DNA of 64,000 bases from Sinohyriopsis cumingii (lineage: Eukaryota; Mollusca; Bivalvia; Unionida; Unionidae). The notes under the pieces were generated by a model. The model made no database searches and was not told the origin of the DNA. It saw only the letters and a list, made by a program, of their open reading frames with translations. Location: NCBI GenBank assembly GCA_028554795.2, contig CM068842.1, forward strand, positions 27,667,577 through 27,731,576, given 5' to 3'. This document shows positions 63,582 through 64,000 of the stretch, piece after piece (position 1 is the first letter of the stretch; each line of letters starts with the position of its first letter). Both the position numbers and the translations under genes were made by a program.

Positions 63582-64000
63582 AGAAGCTACACTTAAACAT
63601 TTATATTCGATAGAAGTGTTTATGTGGTACACAACCTTTCAGTGTTTGGTGTGACTACTTTTTAGAAGCTACACTTGCACAGTTATGTTAGGTATTTGTA
63701 GGTACACAACCTTGCATTGTTTGGTGTGACTACTTTTTAGAAGCTACACTTGTACAGTTATGTTAGATGTTCATAGGTACACAACCTTTCAGTGTTTGGT
63801 GTGACTACTTTATAGAAGCTACACTTGTACAGTTATGTTAGATGTTCATAGGTACACAACCTTTCAGTGTTTGGTGTGACTACTTTTTAGAAGCTACACT
63901 TGCACAGTTATGTTAGATGTTCATAGGTACACAACCTTTCAGTGTTTGGTGTGACTACTTTATAGAAGCTACACTTGTACAGTTATGTTAGATGTTCAAA
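63582..64000 (+). repeat. 75-bp tandem satellite, continues past window end
   Basis: AGAAGCTACACTTG recurs at 63582, 63664, 63739, 63814, 63889 and 63964. The last five starts are exactly 75 bp apart. Shared blocks are AGTTATGTTAG, GGTACACAACC and GTTTGGTGTGACTACTTT. TTTTTAG/TTTATAG and TGCACAG/TGTACAG variants partly alternate. Confidence 0.9.

Larger units (their letters stand above)
17601..64000 (+). other. Probable first intron of the AUTS2-like gene (open at right edge)
   Basis: The intron begins with GTAAGT immediately after the exon. No later stretch on the + strand reads like the next AUTS2-family segment (a Lys/Arg-rich region following the conserved DGFA motif). The interval is filled with SINEs, MITEs, a Penelope remnant and satellites. 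A minimum length of 46 kb is inferred, not shown: a short or diverged second exon could have been missed by eye, and other genes may be nested here. Confidence 0.5.

Overview
This is a non-coding-dominated stretch of a metazoan nuclear genome. It is AT-rich, with long TA, GA, CA and AAT microsatellites, GT-AG-type exon ends, tRNA-derived SINEs, short inverted-repeat DNA transposons (MITEs) and a Penelope-like retroelement. There are no operons, ribosome binding sites or complete intronless genes. The mix suggests a marine invertebrate, and a lophotrochozoan such as a mollusc is a guess only. I saw no rRNA gene, functional tRNA gene or CRISPR array.

The best gene evidence is one coding exon at 17358-17600 on the + strand. 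It encodes 81 residues and ends at a consensus splice donor. Its C-terminal half carries the EEDIIDGFA..SF..(x)LE signature that I recognise from the N-terminus of the AUTS2 / fibrosin-like (FBRSL1, FBRS) family of chromatin regulators. I found no second exon, so the remaining 46 kb to the window end is probably the first intron of this gene. Very long early introns are typical of vertebrate AUTS2.

Upstream, 11661-12003 looks like a divergent promoter. Two tiny first coding exons, both starting Met-Ala-Asp, point away from each other 288 bp apart. Each ends at a GT donor in the same phase, and a TCTCGCG motif lies just before the right-hand one. Another possible first exon with a GTATGT donor lies at 1649-1888, and a weak one on the minus strand at 59292-59334.

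Region by region: 1-11.6 kb is intergenic with microsatellites, a 153-bp tandem duplication and a ~54-bp minisatellite (9123-9692). 11.6-17.6 kb holds the candidate promoters and first exons. 17.6-64 kb is intron-like and full of interspersed repeats: at least four SINE groups (A, B, C, D); a MITE family with an internal CAGATCTGGGTC hairpin (about ten copies); a hAT-like element and a TTAA-flanked piggyBac-like MITE, each inserted inside a separate SINE B copy; a decayed Penelope-like reverse transcriptase at 57985-59140 (minus); a 1.1-kb unit with 23-bp inverted ends lying between two halves of a minisatellite (61.3-63.0 kb); and a 75-bp tandem satellite running off the right edge. Head-to-head inverted SINE B copies at 45.8-46.6 kb would form a long hairpin in the intron transcript.
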